Shown here piece after piece: positions 17,578 to 26,401 of a DNA stretch of 64,000 bases. A program made the position numbers and the translations under genes. The stretch spans positions 55,799 through 119,798 of the forward strand of contig NZ_RZOY02000016.1 in the NCBI RefSeq assembly GCF_004022705.2, read 5' to 3'. Source of the stretch: Mesorhizobium sp. M2D.F.Ca.ET.226.01.1.1 (GTDB taxonomy: Bacteria > Pseudomonadota > Alphaproteobacteria > Rhizobiales > Rhizobiaceae). The notes under the pieces were generated by a model. The model saw only the letters and a list, made by a program, of their open reading frames with translations. It had not been told where the DNA came from and made no database searches. The stretch's first letter is position 1. Each line of letters begins with the position of its first letter.

Positions 17578-18724
17578 GACGGACATGCCAGCCATATCAA
17601 TGGCGCTTGATCCATTGAATGTCGATGCGCTGATAGACGACGTTGCAGGCGACCTGAATGATACGGCTAACCCGCCCGATCTTGAAGCGCTGTATTCCAG
17701 GGCGAGCGGGGCACTTCGCTATAACGTTGGTGATGCACGCCTCTATAGTTTAATGGGGGAGATCGAATATCGCCAAGGCAAGCAGGATGACGCCTACGCG
17801 CTTTTCGATCAGGCACGAAAGCTGTCGAAAACGGAGATCCATGCGCTCAAGAGATCGATTGGGCATTCAGTCGAGATCGGCGATCTTTCCAAGGCTATCA
17901 GCGAGATTGATACATTACTGCGGCGCTGGCCGGATCAGTTTCCGGCCGTTGCGGAGGGCCTTCCGGCAATCCTTTCGAACCCGGACGGGTACCACGCCAT
18001 GCTGGCAGCAATTGCGGCGCAAGCGCCGTGGCGGGCAAACTTGTTTTCGGTCCTGGGAAAAACGCGCCAAGGGCTCGATTTTGCAAATCAATTGCTCCTT
18101 GACCTGGTCCGGTCCGATGCCCCACCGAAATCCGGGGAACTGTCCTCCGTAATCACGGGGTATATCGTTCAGAAGGAATATGAACAGGCTTATCGGCTGT
18201 TTCTTTTCACTCTGTCCGATGAGGAGCGAAAGCTCGGTGGCTATGTTTTCAACAGCACCTTCGAACCCGGCTATGATGGGAAGCCCTTCGACTGGCAGGT
18301 TCGCGATCAGTCAGGCCTAGAAGTGACATTCGCGACATCCCAGGACGCAGTTGAAGGCGAGGGTGGGGCGACGGTTCGGTTTTTGAACACGCCGGTGAAG
18401 AACACTGCTCTCCAGCAATATGTCGAGCTGCCGCCCGGTTCCTATAGGATCTCGTTGGTCGCATCCGGCCGCAGCCTGAAGCTGCCCAAAGAACTCTTCT
18501 GGACCATCATGTGTGTGGATCGGACGCGCGAAATAGCGCGGTTTAACATTCCTGAGGGCACCTTCAATCGTCAGAGTCTCAGCCAGGAATTTTCCGTTGG
18601 ACCGAACGAATGTCCCATGCAGCTGTTGCGGTTGGAAACTGCCGCAATAGCTGAGAGTTGGCGGTTTCGCTATATGGGTACATTGGTCATGCACAAATTG
18701 AACATTGAGAGAAATTCGCCTTGA
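17465..18724 (+). CDS. Membrane-anchored protein of unknown function in polysaccharide operon
   Basis: 419 residues. An N-terminal hydrophobic helix (GVWFVAFVLVLAASSTG) is followed by an alpha-helical region (about 60-230) that looks like tetratricopeptide-type repeats (RLYSLMGEIEYRQGKQDDAY). A beta-rich C-terminal domain (about 260-415) resembles a carbohydrate-binding jelly roll (YVELPPGSYRISL). The start at ATG 17465 has GAGG at 17451-17455 and lies 113 bp inside the kinase gene in another frame. The stop overlaps the TTG of the following gene. I know no named family; helical repeats suggest a scaffold for assembly. Confidence 0.75.
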   Translation: MTAQTSPLARNLGRSGVWFVAFVLVLAASSTGLSRLLETDMPAISMALDPLNVDALIDDVAGDLNDTANPPDLEALYSRASGALRYNVGDARLYSLMGEIEYRQGKQDDAYALFDQARKLSKTEIHALKRSIGHSVEIGDLSKAISEIDTLLRRWPDQFPAVAEGLPAILSNPDGYHAMLAAIAAQAPWRANLFSVLGKTRQGLDFANQLLLDLVRSDAPPKSGELSSVITGYIVQKEYEQAYRLFLFTLSDEERKLGGYVFNSTFEPGYDGKPFDWQVRDQSGLEVTFATSQDAVEGEGGATVRFLNTPVKNTALQQYVELPPGSYRISLVASGRSLKLPKELFWTIMCVDRTREIARFNIPEGTFNRQSLSQEFSVGPNECPMQLLRLETAAIAESWRFRYMGTLVMHKLNIERNSP

Positions 18725-20034
18725 GTGCGCGGCCGTCGGAATGGGACAAATATCTCCTTGGCTCGGTCTTATTCACCGCCCTGCTGATCGGCGGCGGTAC
18801 GGCGAGCGGGCTGTATACCGACACGCTGATCGAGATAGTAGCAATTGTCTCGGCGGCGGTTGCCTTGTCTCGAACGTCGACCCAAACAATCCCCGGATCG
18901 GTGCTCTGGCTGCTTATCATGGCGGTGGCGCTGGTTGTGCTTCAAATCGTTCCGCTGCCTGCTAGGCTGTTTGCCGATCTGCGGCCGGAACTGCTGCTCG
19001 GCGCTCCCTGGCTTGTTGATCAAACTCGGTTCATCAGCGTCGGGGTAGGGCGAACGATCGAGTGTCTGTTGTACGTGGCAGCATCGGCAGCCTTTTTCCT
19101 GGGTGTCATGCGTTTGCGCCCCGATCAGGTCTACGGCATGCTTCCCTTCTTTTTTATGGGTGTAATCTGCAACGGATTGGCTGGAGCGATTCAATACTCG
19201 CTGTCAGATAACATCGCGATCGACGGATTGTTGCCATTCACGATCAGTGCGGGACTTTTCGCCAACCGAAACCATTTTTCGGCTTTGCTTTTCGTCTCTA
19301 TACCCTTCGTTGTCTATTACGGTCTGTTCCGCGGTCACCTCCTGTCCGGCGCGATCGGCTTGATCGCGCTTCTGCTGCTCCTTTTAGCGGCAGGGTCCCG
19401 CGCCGGCGTTCTTATCGGCCTGGCAACTACCGTCGTGTCCATCATATTTCTCTCGGCTCGCTCGAGAATAAGTGGTGTTAGCGTATTTGTCCTTTTCGTT
19501 GGGCTTTCCGTCTACGGGATGGGAGCATGGGCGACGATCGAGGCAAAGGATCTCGATCCTACCTTCGGACGCGCAGAGTTTGCCCGCACGACGATGGCAG
19601 GAATAAAAGAGAACTGGGTCACCGGAGTCGGATTTGGGAACTTTCAGAAGGCCTACCAGATATACGAAAAAGAGGAGATGATATTCAGAGCCTACGTAAA
19701 CCATGCACATAATGAGTATCTTGAACTTGCCTTCGAGGGCGGAGTGATCGCTGCCATTTTGATGGCGTTGTACCTATTCCTTCTTCTGATCGCGTTTACC
19801 AAAATTCGCCGAGACGCCCTTCAAAAGACAGCGTTTCTTTCTGTAGTGTTTTTGCTTGTGCATTCTCTTGCCGACTACCCATTGCGCACCGCCGCACTCG
19901 CAATGACCTTCGCCTATATGAATGCGATCATTTTTCATCGCGGGTTTGCGGAGTGCAGGAACCAAAGCCCGGAGTTGGTGGAAGTCGACCATAATGGCGA
20001 CAAGCTGTTTGTTCCCGTTGGTGCGTCTCCGTAG
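18721..20034 (+). CDS. O-antigen polymerase/ligase family membrane protein (second Wzy candidate)
   Basis: 437 residues with about eleven hydrophobic segments. The signature Wzy_C region is present: ISAGLFANRNHFSALL, LLLAAGSRAGVLIGL, TGVGFGNFQKAYQIY and YVNHAHNEYLELAFEGG, ending LVHSLADYPLRTAALAM. This is the O-antigen ligase/polymerase pattern and much clearer than in the protein at 10772. Translation starts at TTG 18721 inside the stop of the preceding gene (TTGA). It is the last gene of the assembly operon and probably polymerises the repeat units in the periplasm. Confidence 0.85.
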   Translation: MSARPSEWDKYLLGSVLFTALLIGGGTASGLYTDTLIEIVAIVSAAVALSRTSTQTIPGSVLWLLIMAVALVVLQIVPLPARLFADLRPELLLGAPWLVDQTRFISVGVGRTIECLLYVAASAAFFLGVMRLRPDQVYGMLPFFFMGVICNGLAGAIQYSLSDNIAIDGLLPFTISAGLFANRNHFSALLFVSIPFVVYYGLFRGHLLSGAIGLIALLLLLLAAGSRAGVLIGLATTVVSIIFLSARSRISGVSVFVLFVGLSVYGMGAWATIEAKDLDPTFGRAEFARTTMAGIKENWVTGVGFGNFQKAYQIYEKEEMIFRAYVNHAHNEYLELAFEGGVIAAILMALYLFLLLIAFTKIRRDALQKTAFLSVVFLLVHSLADYPLRTAALAMTFAYMNAIIFHRGFAECRNQSPELVEVDHNGDKLFVPVGASP

Positions 20035-20224
20035 GGCGTGAGCCTGCGGCTGAAATTGCGGCTGCCGGCGCTCAGTGATGCCTTGACCGCCGCACCCGCG
20101 CACAAAGAACGCGGTCGGTGCTTTCAAAGCACTGACGCTGAAGTCTCGGGTCTCGGCAAAGGGCTATGGTGTCAAGCCGACGCAGGCGAGCAGCAAAGGA
20201 CAACGCGGTCCGCTCGAATGTGAA

Positions 20225-20247
20225 AAGACCGGCGCGGGGCCGGTCTT
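20225..20247 (-). terminator. Intrinsic terminator of the phasin gene
   Basis: AAGACCGGC and GCCGGTCTT form a perfect 9-bp stem around a 5-base loop. Read on the minus strand the stem is followed by TTTT. It lies 57 bp beyond the phasin stop and may also block read-through from the polysaccharide operon. Confidence 0.75.
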
Positions 20248-20303
20248 GCCTGATGGGACAGTCGACGAGGTATTGACCTTTCGTCCCGGATTGCTTGAAG
20301 CAA

Positions 20304-20765
20304 TCAGGCGGCCTTGCGGATTTCCCAGGCCTTTTCAAAGGCATCTTTAATCGGCTTCGACACATCCTCGCTAGCTCTCAACATCAATGCCTGGATTGCC
20401 TTTGCGTGCTCGGCCGAATTTTCGATCTGTTTGCGCAGGAATGCGGCTTGCAGTTCGAGGAACTCAGACGGCGATTTCACGGCAACCAGCGCTTCGAGGT
20501 GCGTGAAGCCGGCTTCGGCATTGGCCTGCAGTGCGGCAAGCGTTCTCACGAGGAGCTCGTTGCCGGTGGTCCTGGCCATTTCAAACGTCGATTTGACAGC
20601 CGTTTGAGCCGTTTCAGCGTCCGAGCTCAATTTGGAAAATATTTCCTTCGACTTCTCAATGCTCTGGTCCGCGACAGCACGGACTCGCTCGGCAACCTTG
20701 GACGGGTCGACGGGAGAGAATTCGACGTTTTCGATCATATCGGACTTACCGGTGACCTTGGACAT
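20304..20765 (-). CDS. Phasin family protein
   Basis: 153 residues, entirely helical and charged, beginning MSKVTGKSDMIENVEF. The core has the phasin pattern EMARTTGNELLVRTLAALQA, then FTHLEALVAVKSPSEFLELQ and RKQIENSAEHAKAI. Phasins coat polyhydroxyalkanoate granules, and rhizobia often carry several copies. The start at 20765 is preceded by AAGGA; a longer upstream reading adds residues with no phasin similarity and was not used. It stands alone with its own terminator. Confidence 0.88.
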   Translation of the reverse strand: MSKVTGKSDMIENVEFSPVDPSKVAERVRAVADQSIEKSKEIFSKLSSDAETAQTAVKSTFEMARTTGNELLVRTLAALQANAEAGFTHLEALVAVKSPSEFLELQAAFLRKQIENSAEHAKAIQALMLRASEDVSKPIKDAFEKAWEIRKAA

Positions 20766-21135
20766 TTTTTCATCCTTGTTCGGGGAACGGCCGCAAAGCA
20801 AAGCCGCCCCCTTCATGTACGAAATCGTCGCAACGGATTTGTGAAGCTGGACGTGGAATCGGGCGCGCCGACTACACTCTTGTGCTGCCCGAATGTTAGC
20901 GCGACGAAGATTGGCAGGCCTAAATTGCGGGGGGGACACCCGGATGGGCTGGAACGGCGTTGATGTCGTGATTAAGACAGGCATGAAATCGGTTGGGTTG
21001 AGATGATTACCGGCCGGCGAAGGCGTCGCCACTGGAGCCCAGCGAAGAGGCATAGATCGTTGTGGGAGGGGCAGAGCCCCAATGCCTCGACTGGCGAGAT
21101 GTTGGCGGGCCATCAGCCGCAGGTGATTTTCCCGT
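20766..21135. other. No gene recognised
   Basis: 370 bp upstream of the phasin gene. It should contain the phasin promoter, but no clear -35/-10 pair stands out. Frames across it have no recognisable product. Confidence 0.4.
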
Positions 21136-21318
21136 CTACGAGTCCCGGCCTGTGATGTCTTCTGCAGCGGCCCTCTGTTCAGGCGCATCTCGTTGCGCTG
21201 CAAGATCCTGCCTCAGCGTCAAATCCAACTTCCCCCAGATCGATGTCTTCTGGTTGTCGGTCTTGAGCTTTCGGGACGTCTTCTTCTCGACGACGAACGG
21301 CTTTGTCTGCTGACGCAT
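21136..21318 (-). CDS. Small basic rhizobial-type hypothetical protein, 60 residues
   Basis: The frame starts at ATG 21318 with a strong ribosome-binding site (CTGGAGGATCT directly upstream). It gives a 60-residue protein starting MRQQTKPFVVEKKTSRKLK and containing KTSIWGKLDL. The layout KPFxVExK...SIWGxLDL, a basic N-terminus then an SIWG motif, is one I associate with short orphan proteins of Mesorhizobium accessory DNA. This is from memory and unverified. No function is known. It stands alone between the phasin and the monooxygenase genes. Confidence 0.6.
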   Translation of the reverse strand: MRQQTKPFVVEKKTSRKLKTDNQKTSIWGKLDLTLRQDLAAQRDAPEQRAAAEDITGRDS

Positions 21319-21742
21319 AGATCCTCCAGGCGACGAATCGCAAAATGAACGATATCGCCGGCATTGCTGAGTGCAACTGGGATCGAACGACGAACTGGTG
21401 CACTCGCTGCAAACTCTCATTTGCTGCAACGTTCGCCCTGAGGACAGCAGACAAAGAAGCCTCCGCGGCCCCGAAAGGCTCGCGACGGCGGCTCGATTCC
21501 AGGACCGGCCGCCCATTTCTGGGAGGTGATCCGTGCAGATATCTGGTGTGGATCATCCAATCCACCTTGTGAGCGCTCAATTGCCATCGGCCTCTTTCAG
21601 CCGGCCGAGGGCCGGATCTTGATGAGGTCCCTCTGGAGATTGGTCTCTTGTTAAGAGCCTAACGGTCTGCGCCGTCTTACTGCGTTGCTGGTCACTCTAC
21701 CGTGCAGCGGCCTTGGAAAATGTGACACATGGCCCACAATAA
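21319..21742. other. No gene recognised
   Basis: 424 bp between the small gene and the monooxygenase stop. I see no convincing frame, RNA gene or strong repeat. The promoter of the 60-residue gene should lie at its left end. Confidence 0.4.
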
Positions 21743-23089
21743 TCAGGCGCTCGCCTTTTGAGGTTGGCTGAAGGTGTTGTCAGGGCGCGGCAGACCGAAA
21801 TGGTCCCTCAGCGTCGCCCCCTCATAGTCGTGCCGGAAAAGTCCGCGCCGGCGCAAGATCGGCACCACCTCCTCGGCAAATATGTCGAACCCGCCCTGCA
21901 GATAGGGCGGCATGACGTTGAAGCCATCCGCGGCACCATTGTCGAACCATTCCTGGATGTTGTCGGCGATCTGTTCGGGCGTCCCGGCCTGGACCCAATG
22001 CCCGCGCGCGCCGGCGAGGCGGTGCAGCAACTGGCGGATGGTTGGATTCTCGCGCTCGATGATGTCAAGCACGACATGGAACCGGCTGCTCGCACCGCGC
22101 TCGCCCTCGACTCTGATGAGCTCGCGCGGAAATGGCCCGTCCAGATTGTAGCCGGAAAGGTCGGCATCGACGATGCGGCGTAGCTGGTGAAGGGAATATT
22201 CCGGCTGCGTCAGCTCATTGAATTCGTCATGCAGAGCCCTGGCTTCCGCCTCGGTCGAACCGATGAACGGGCTGATGCCGGGCAAGACCTTGACGTGGTC
22301 AGGGTTGCGGCCGACCGACTTCACCCGCGCCTTGATGTCGGCATAAAATTCCTGCGCGTTGCCGAGTGTCTGATGGGCCGTGAATATCGCCTCGGCATAG
22401 CGGCTTGCGAACGACCGTCCGTCTTCCGATGAACCCGCCTGGACGTAGACCGGACGCCCCTGCGGAGAGCGCGGAAGCGTGAGCGGACCCTTCACCCGAT
22501 GATATTTGCCGATGTGGTTGATCGGGTGGATCTTGTCGGTGTCGGCAAAGATGCCGGAGTCCCGATCCGAGACGAGCGCGTCGTCCTCCCAGCTGTCCCA
22601 GAGCTTGGTTACCACATCAACGAACTCGCCGGCGCGCTCATAACGGTCGGCGTGGGTTGGATGTCGGTCAAAGCCGAAATTCAACGCTGCGGACTCGTCA
22701 CCCGTCGTGACGATGTTCCAACCGGCGCGCCCACCGCTCAGATGATCGACAGAAGCAAACAGCCTGGCCAGGTTGTAGGGTTCGTTGTAGGTGGTCGAGG
22801 CGGTCGCGATGAACCCTATTCTTTCCGTTACGGCGGCGAGCGCCGAAATCCAGGTCAACGGCTCCAGCCTGAAGCGGCTCGCGTAGCGGATGTTGTCGGC
22901 GAGCGCAGGCCCGTCGGCAAAGAACAGCGCGTCGAACTTGCTCGCCTCGGCCTTCTTCGCCAGTTCCTGATAATAGGCGATGTCCAGCACTCTATCCGGG
23001 GCGGAATCCTTGTAGCGCCAGCCGGCCTCATGATGGCCGCCGGGATAGATGAAAAGGTTGAGATTCAACTGTCGTGATTGGGCGGGCAT
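21743..23089 (-). CDS. FMN-dependent monooxygenase, NtaA/SnaA/DszA (LLM) family
   Basis: 448 residues starting MPAQSRQLNLNLFIYPGGHH at ATG 23089, preceded by AGGAGGA. The family pattern is clear: FDALFFADGPAL, FRLEPLTWISALAAVTERIG, STTYNEPYNLARLFAS, SGGRAGWNIVTT and VYVQAGSSEDGRSFASRYAE. These enzymes oxidise organosulfur compounds or chelators using FMNH2 from a separate reductase. With a sulfonate-type transporter encoded directly upstream on the same strand, desulfurisation of an imported organosulfur compound is likely. The true substrate is not readable. Confidence 0.88.
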   Translation of the reverse strand: MPAQSRQLNLNLFIYPGGHHEAGWRYKDSAPDRVLDIAYYQELAKKAEASKFDALFFADGPALADNIRYASRFRLEPLTWISALAAVTERIGFIATASTTYNEPYNLARLFASVDHLSGGRAGWNIVTTGDESAALNFGFDRHPTHADRYERAGEFVDVVTKLWDSWEDDALVSDRDSGIFADTDKIHPINHIGKYHRVKGPLTLPRSPQGRPVYVQAGSSEDGRSFASRYAEAIFTAHQTLGNAQEFYADIKARVKSVGRNPDHVKVLPGISPFIGSTEAEARALHDEFNELTQPEYSLHQLRRIVDADLSGYNLDGPFPRELIRVEGERGASSRFHVVLDIIERENPTIRQLLHRLAGARGHWVQAGTPEQIADNIQEWFDNGAADGFNVMPPYLQGGFDIFAEEVVPILRRRGLFRHDYEGATLRDHFGLPRPDNTFSQPQKASA

Positions 23090-23138
23090 ATGTTGGTCCT
23101 CCTGGGTGGTGAGGCTGAGCGAAAAGTCTTGGGGGCCC

Positions 23139-23885
23139 TCAGACCGGCAGCACAGGCTTTGTCTCGACGCCGAGATGACGCAGAAGTGCGGAGCGAAACT
23201 CGCCGAACCGGCGGTGGCCATGATCCCGTGGCCTGGGGATATCGATGACGATGTCGGCGGCGATCGCGCCATTGTCGAGCACCAAGACCCGGTCCGCGAG
23301 CGTCACGGCTTCGTCCACGTCATGAGTGACCAGCAGTACGGCAGGCTGGTGGCGGGCGCAGAGCTGGCGCAGCAGATCGTGCATGCGCAGGCGGGTCAGC
23401 GCGTCGAGTGCGCCGAACGGCTCGTCCGCAAGCAGCAGTTCAGGATCCCGAACCAGCGAGCGCGCCAAGGCCACGCGCTGCTGCTCGCCACCAGACAGTT
23501 CAATCGGCCATGCGGTCTCGCGGCCGCTCAGGCCAACCTCTTCTAGAGCTGTCCGTCCGCGTTCGGCGGCATCCGGCAGGTCGAGGCCAAGAACCACGTT
23601 CTCCAGCACGCGTTTCCACGGCAACAGTCGGGCATCCTGAAACACCACCGATTTCTTATCGGGTGTCTCGAGCCGGCCGGACCCGGAGACCTTGTCATCG
23701 AGATCGGCGAGCGCGCGCAACAATGTACTCTTGCCTGACCCGCTACGGCCGAGAAGGGCAACGAACTCTCCCTTTTCGATGTCGAGGCTGAGGCCGTCCA
23801 GAATGGTCCGCGGCCCGAAACTCCTCACGAGGCTCTCGACCCGCACCAGCGGCGCGCCGCTCAATCCGCCAAGGTGCGACGCCAT
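23139..23885 (-). CDS. ABC transporter ATPase, SsuB-like (sulfonate/nitrate/taurine family)
   Basis: 248 residues with all ABC motifs: Walker A GRSGSGKST (about 47-55), Q-loop VVFQDARLLPWKRVLENV, signature LSGGEQQRVALARSL, Walker B LLLADEPFGALD and switch histidine VTHDVDEAV. The sequence LLPWKRVLENV is typical of SsuB/TauB-type ATPases. It overlaps the permease gene by 25 bp and lies 49 bp before the monooxygenase, forming a four-gene operon. Confidence 0.9.
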   Translation of the reverse strand: MASHLGGLSGAPLVRVESLVRSFGPRTILDGLSLDIEKGEFVALLGRSGSGKSTLLRALADLDDKVSGSGRLETPDKKSVVFQDARLLPWKRVLENVVLGLDLPDAAERGRTALEEVGLSGRETAWPIELSGGEQQRVALARSLVRDPELLLADEPFGALDALTRLRMHDLLRQLCARHQPAVLLVTHDVDEAVTLADRVLVLDNGAIAADIVIDIPRPRDHGHRRFGEFRSALLRHLGVETKPVLPV

Positions 23886-24742
23886 GACAGCGACCTTTCC
23901 TGGAAGAGGCGGACGATGCCGTCGCAGCCGAGACCGAGCAACGCGTAGACGACGAGGCCGACGATGACGATGTCGGTCTGGCCGTAGTTGCGCGCCAGAT
24001 CGATCATATAGCCGATGCCGCTGGTGGCATTGACCTGCTCGACCACCACCAGAGAGAGCCAGGCATAGGTCACCGCCAAACGCAGGCCGAGGAAGAAGCC
24101 GGGAAGGGCGCCTGGCAGGATGACCTCACGGATGAATTCGCCGTAGCCCATTCGTAAGGTCTGGGCCAGTTCGACATAACGGCTGTCGATGCTGCGCAAG
24201 CTGCTGTGGGTCTGGATATAGATCGGGATCAGGACAGCCAGCGCGATGGTCGTTACTTTCATGCCTTCGCCGATGCCGAACCACAGCATCAGCAGCGGGA
24301 TCAGCGCGAGCGTCGGTATCGCCTGCTTGATCTGAACGGGGCCGTCGATGATGGCCTCGCCGAGCCGCGACAAACCTGAAATGAGGGCGAGGGTGGTCCC
24401 GATCAGGACGCCGTACACCAGCCCCTGTGCCGCCCGCCAGGCAGACGTCATCAAATGAACCTGAAGCTTCCCTTCGGCGATGAGATCGATGGCCGTGCCG
24501 ATAACCGACCAGGGCGCCGGCAGCGTTCTTGGGTCGATCAGGCCGGCGATACTGCCAATGGACCAGATCACGAGAAGAAGTGCGGGCCCGAGCAGCGCGC
24601 CGAACGGGATCGCTCGCCCAAGCGCAAGACGACGCCTCGTCGCGGTCTTGCGGGCCTGTACAGCGGGCGTAATCACCCCCCTTTGATCCGATGCGTAGGG
24701 AACGGGAAATGCAACCGCGGCGGTATTTGAGATTGCGTTCAT
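23861..24742 (-). CDS. ABC transporter permease, SsuC-like
   Basis: 293 residues with about six membrane helices. The cytoplasmic EAA loop is present (ELAQTLRMGYGEFIREVILP), followed by GALPGFFLGLRLAVTYAW as in SsuC/TauC permeases. The N-terminal 45 residues are polar. It is encoded between the binding-protein and ATPase genes and overlaps the latter, so the three should be made together. The transported compound is probably a sulfonate or similar, by family. Confidence 0.9.
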   Translation of the reverse strand: MNAISNTAAVAFPVPYASDQRGVITPAVQARKTATRRRLALGRAIPFGALLGPALLLVIWSIGSIAGLIDPRTLPAPWSVIGTAIDLIAEGKLQVHLMTSAWRAAQGLVYGVLIGTTLALISGLSRLGEAIIDGPVQIKQAIPTLALIPLLMLWFGIGEGMKVTTIALAVLIPIYIQTHSSLRSIDSRYVELAQTLRMGYGEFIREVILPGALPGFFLGLRLAVTYAWLSLVVVEQVNATSGIGYMIDLARNYGQTDIVIVGLVVYALLGLGCDGIVRLFQERSLSWRRTLAD

Positions 24743-24773
24743 CTGGGTCGTCTCCAGTCTAGGGAAGCGGGCG

Positions 24774-25826
24774 TCAGGATGCGTTCAACGCATTTGCGGC
24801 GATCGTCTCGAAGCGCCTGTCGAAAAGGTCCTCGGCCTTGATCCTGGGCCTGTTCAGTTCCCTGGCCAGGAGATCGATCGTCGCCTGCTGGCGCACGATC
24901 ACATCGTTCCAGTCCGGGGGAATGTCGAACTGACCGTCGGCGTCGACGAGATACTGGCCATCTTCTGCGTTGAGGCCTTGGGTGGCGACGTAGTAGCCCG
25001 CGATCCACTCCTTGGGATGTTCCTGCACCCATCGGGTCGCAAGAGCCCAGTAGCGTACATATTCGCCGAGAGCGGCAGCTTTGGCCGGGTCGTCAAGCAC
25101 GGCCTGTGGAGCATAGAGATGGGCTGGATCGTCGCGCAGGCCGTGCGGGATGGTGGTGGCGCCGTCGGCGCCATACTGGTGGAGATAGTGCTTGACGAGG
25201 ACACCCCAGATCGGTGCGACGTCGACTTGCTTGCTGGCAAGTGCCACCGGATAGGCATCACCCTTGCTGGGCAATTCGATGAGAGTGACATCCTCTTTTT
25301 TGAGGCCCGCAGCCTGCAGCACCCTCAGCACCAGCGCGCCTTGTGCCTGACCAGGGCTGAAGGCGATCCGTTTGCCGCGCAAATCCGCGAGCGTCTTGAC
25401 CTTGACGCCCGGCGCAATGCCGAGATGATAAATCGGGTGCGCAACCGGTTCCTTGCGGAACTTCGCGGCAACGATCTTGACCTTGAGGCCCGTCCAGGTC
25501 GCGTGGATAGGCGGGATGTCGGCGACGGATCCGACGTCCAGCGCGTTTGCGCGAAAAGCTTCGATTGTCTGTGGGCCGCCGCTGATATTGGCCCATTCGA
25601 CCTTGAACGGCAGTTGATTGATCAGTCCGGAAAGTTCCAGAGCCCTCTGCGTCTCGGGATCGCCGATGCGAAGCACAGTGCCTTCCGGAATCTTGGACGG
25701 CAGCTTACCCGCGTCCGGACTGCCCGCCTTGGCCCCGAAAGGGGCGGACGAAGCAACCAAGGTGACCGCAAAAGCGGCCACGATGGCGCTAAATTTCCGT
25801 CTCGAAAATCTCTCCACGGCTAACAT
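24774..25826 (-). CDS. ABC transporter substrate-binding protein, SsuA-like
   Basis: 350 residues from ATG 25826. The N-terminus (RFSRRKFSAIVAAFAVTLVA) is a signal peptide with SRRKF, a possible Tat motif. The mature domain has VLRIGDPETQRALELSG, RANALDVGSVADIPPIHA and ALVLRVLQAAGLKKEDV, typical of sulfonate/taurine-binding proteins with two lobes. A longer reading to 25970 adds 48 residues ahead of the signal and is unlikely. It is the first gene of the operon; a 6-bp inverted repeat lies about 45 bp upstream. Confidence 0.88.
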   Translation of the reverse strand: MLAVERFSRRKFSAIVAAFAVTLVASSAPFGAKAGSPDAGKLPSKIPEGTVLRIGDPETQRALELSGLINQLPFKVEWANISGGPQTIEAFRANALDVGSVADIPPIHATWTGLKVKIVAAKFRKEPVAHPIYHLGIAPGVKVKTLADLRGKRIAFSPGQAQGALVLRVLQAAGLKKEDVTLIELPSKGDAYPVALASKQVDVAPIWGVLVKHYLHQYGADGATTIPHGLRDDPAHLYAPQAVLDDPAKAAALGEYVRYWALATRWVQEHPKEWIAGYYVATQGLNAEDGQYLVDADGQFDIPPDWNDVIVRQQATIDLLARELNRPRIKAEDLFDRRFETIAANALNAS

Positions 25827-25867
25827 CCTCGTCTTGCTCCTTGGAAATGGCTGACGAGGTCTAGTAT

Positions 25868-25886
25868 GTCTATCAATTATATAGAC
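25868..25886. promoter_or_regulatory. Inverted repeat upstream of the sulfonate-type operon, candidate operator
   Basis: GTCTAT at 25868-25873 and ATAGAC at 25881-25886 form a perfect 6-bp inverted repeat with a 7-base AT-only-plus-C centre. It lies 42-60 bp before the start of the binding-protein gene on the minus strand, where a promoter or regulator site is expected. Confidence 0.4.
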
Positions 25887-25966
25887 GATAAAGTATCGGA
25901 TGCTGTTCTTAGCTGCCGGAGAGAAACGCTGTTCGTCTCCAATGCTCATTTTGGGGCACGCGTCCC

Positions 25967-26191
25967 TCAAAGTGGCGGAGGGTCCGCCTTCTTAGCGATC
26001 TCGGCGCGCCGCTCCGGTGACATATTGGCCGCGCGCTTCTTCTCGCCCTTCGAACCAAGCTCTTTGGCGGCGGCGTTCTTAACGTCGTCCTGCACGTCGC
26101 CGGTTTCTTCGCCAGTGGCAATGCGCATGACGCGGACGGCGTCGCCGATCACATCAGCTGGTCACTTTTGGCCTTTAGGTCCGGTGGGCAT
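25967..26191 (-). pseudogene. Short rhizobial-type protein broken by an early nonsense codon
   Basis: From ATG 26191 the minus strand reads MPTGPKGQK, then TGA (26164-26162), then PADVIGDAVRVMRIATGEE and on to MSPERRAEIAKKA. I recall this as a common short rhizobial family that continues GPKGxKRPADVIGNAV, so the TGA sits where an arginine codon CGA would be: a single C-to-T change fits. The tail after IAKKA (DPPPL) also differs from the usual alanine/arginine/tryptophan ending. An internal start at 26152 could still give a 61-residue product. It follows a 66-residue gene by 10 bp. Confidence 0.6.
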
Positions 26192-26200
26192 TTGTTAATC

Positions 26201-26401
26201 CTATGCGCTCTCCAACGTGACAAACACCAGCGGCACCTTTTCCGTGCCAACCGGCTGTGGAACATGCGTTATCTCGGTCACGGCATAAATGGCCAGACTA
26301 TCGCCTGACGGCATATGCACCGAGTCACCCACTACGGGCATTGACGCGAACGTCCACATCGTCGCTTCGTTTTCGATTTTGACAAGGCAGCGGACAATCA
26401 C
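26201..26401 (-). CDS. Hypothetical protein, 66 residues
   Basis: A GTG start at 26401 has GGAG seven bases upstream. The 66-residue product is beta-rich (VVGDSVHMPSGDSLAIYAVTEITHVPQ) with a barrel-like pattern and no signal. It lies 10 bp before the broken small gene on the same strand, so the two probably formed a pair. I do not recognise a family. Confidence 0.55.
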   Translation of the reverse strand: MIVRCLVKIENEATMWTFASMPVVGDSVHMPSGDSLAIYAVTEITHVPQPVGTEKVPLVFVTLESA

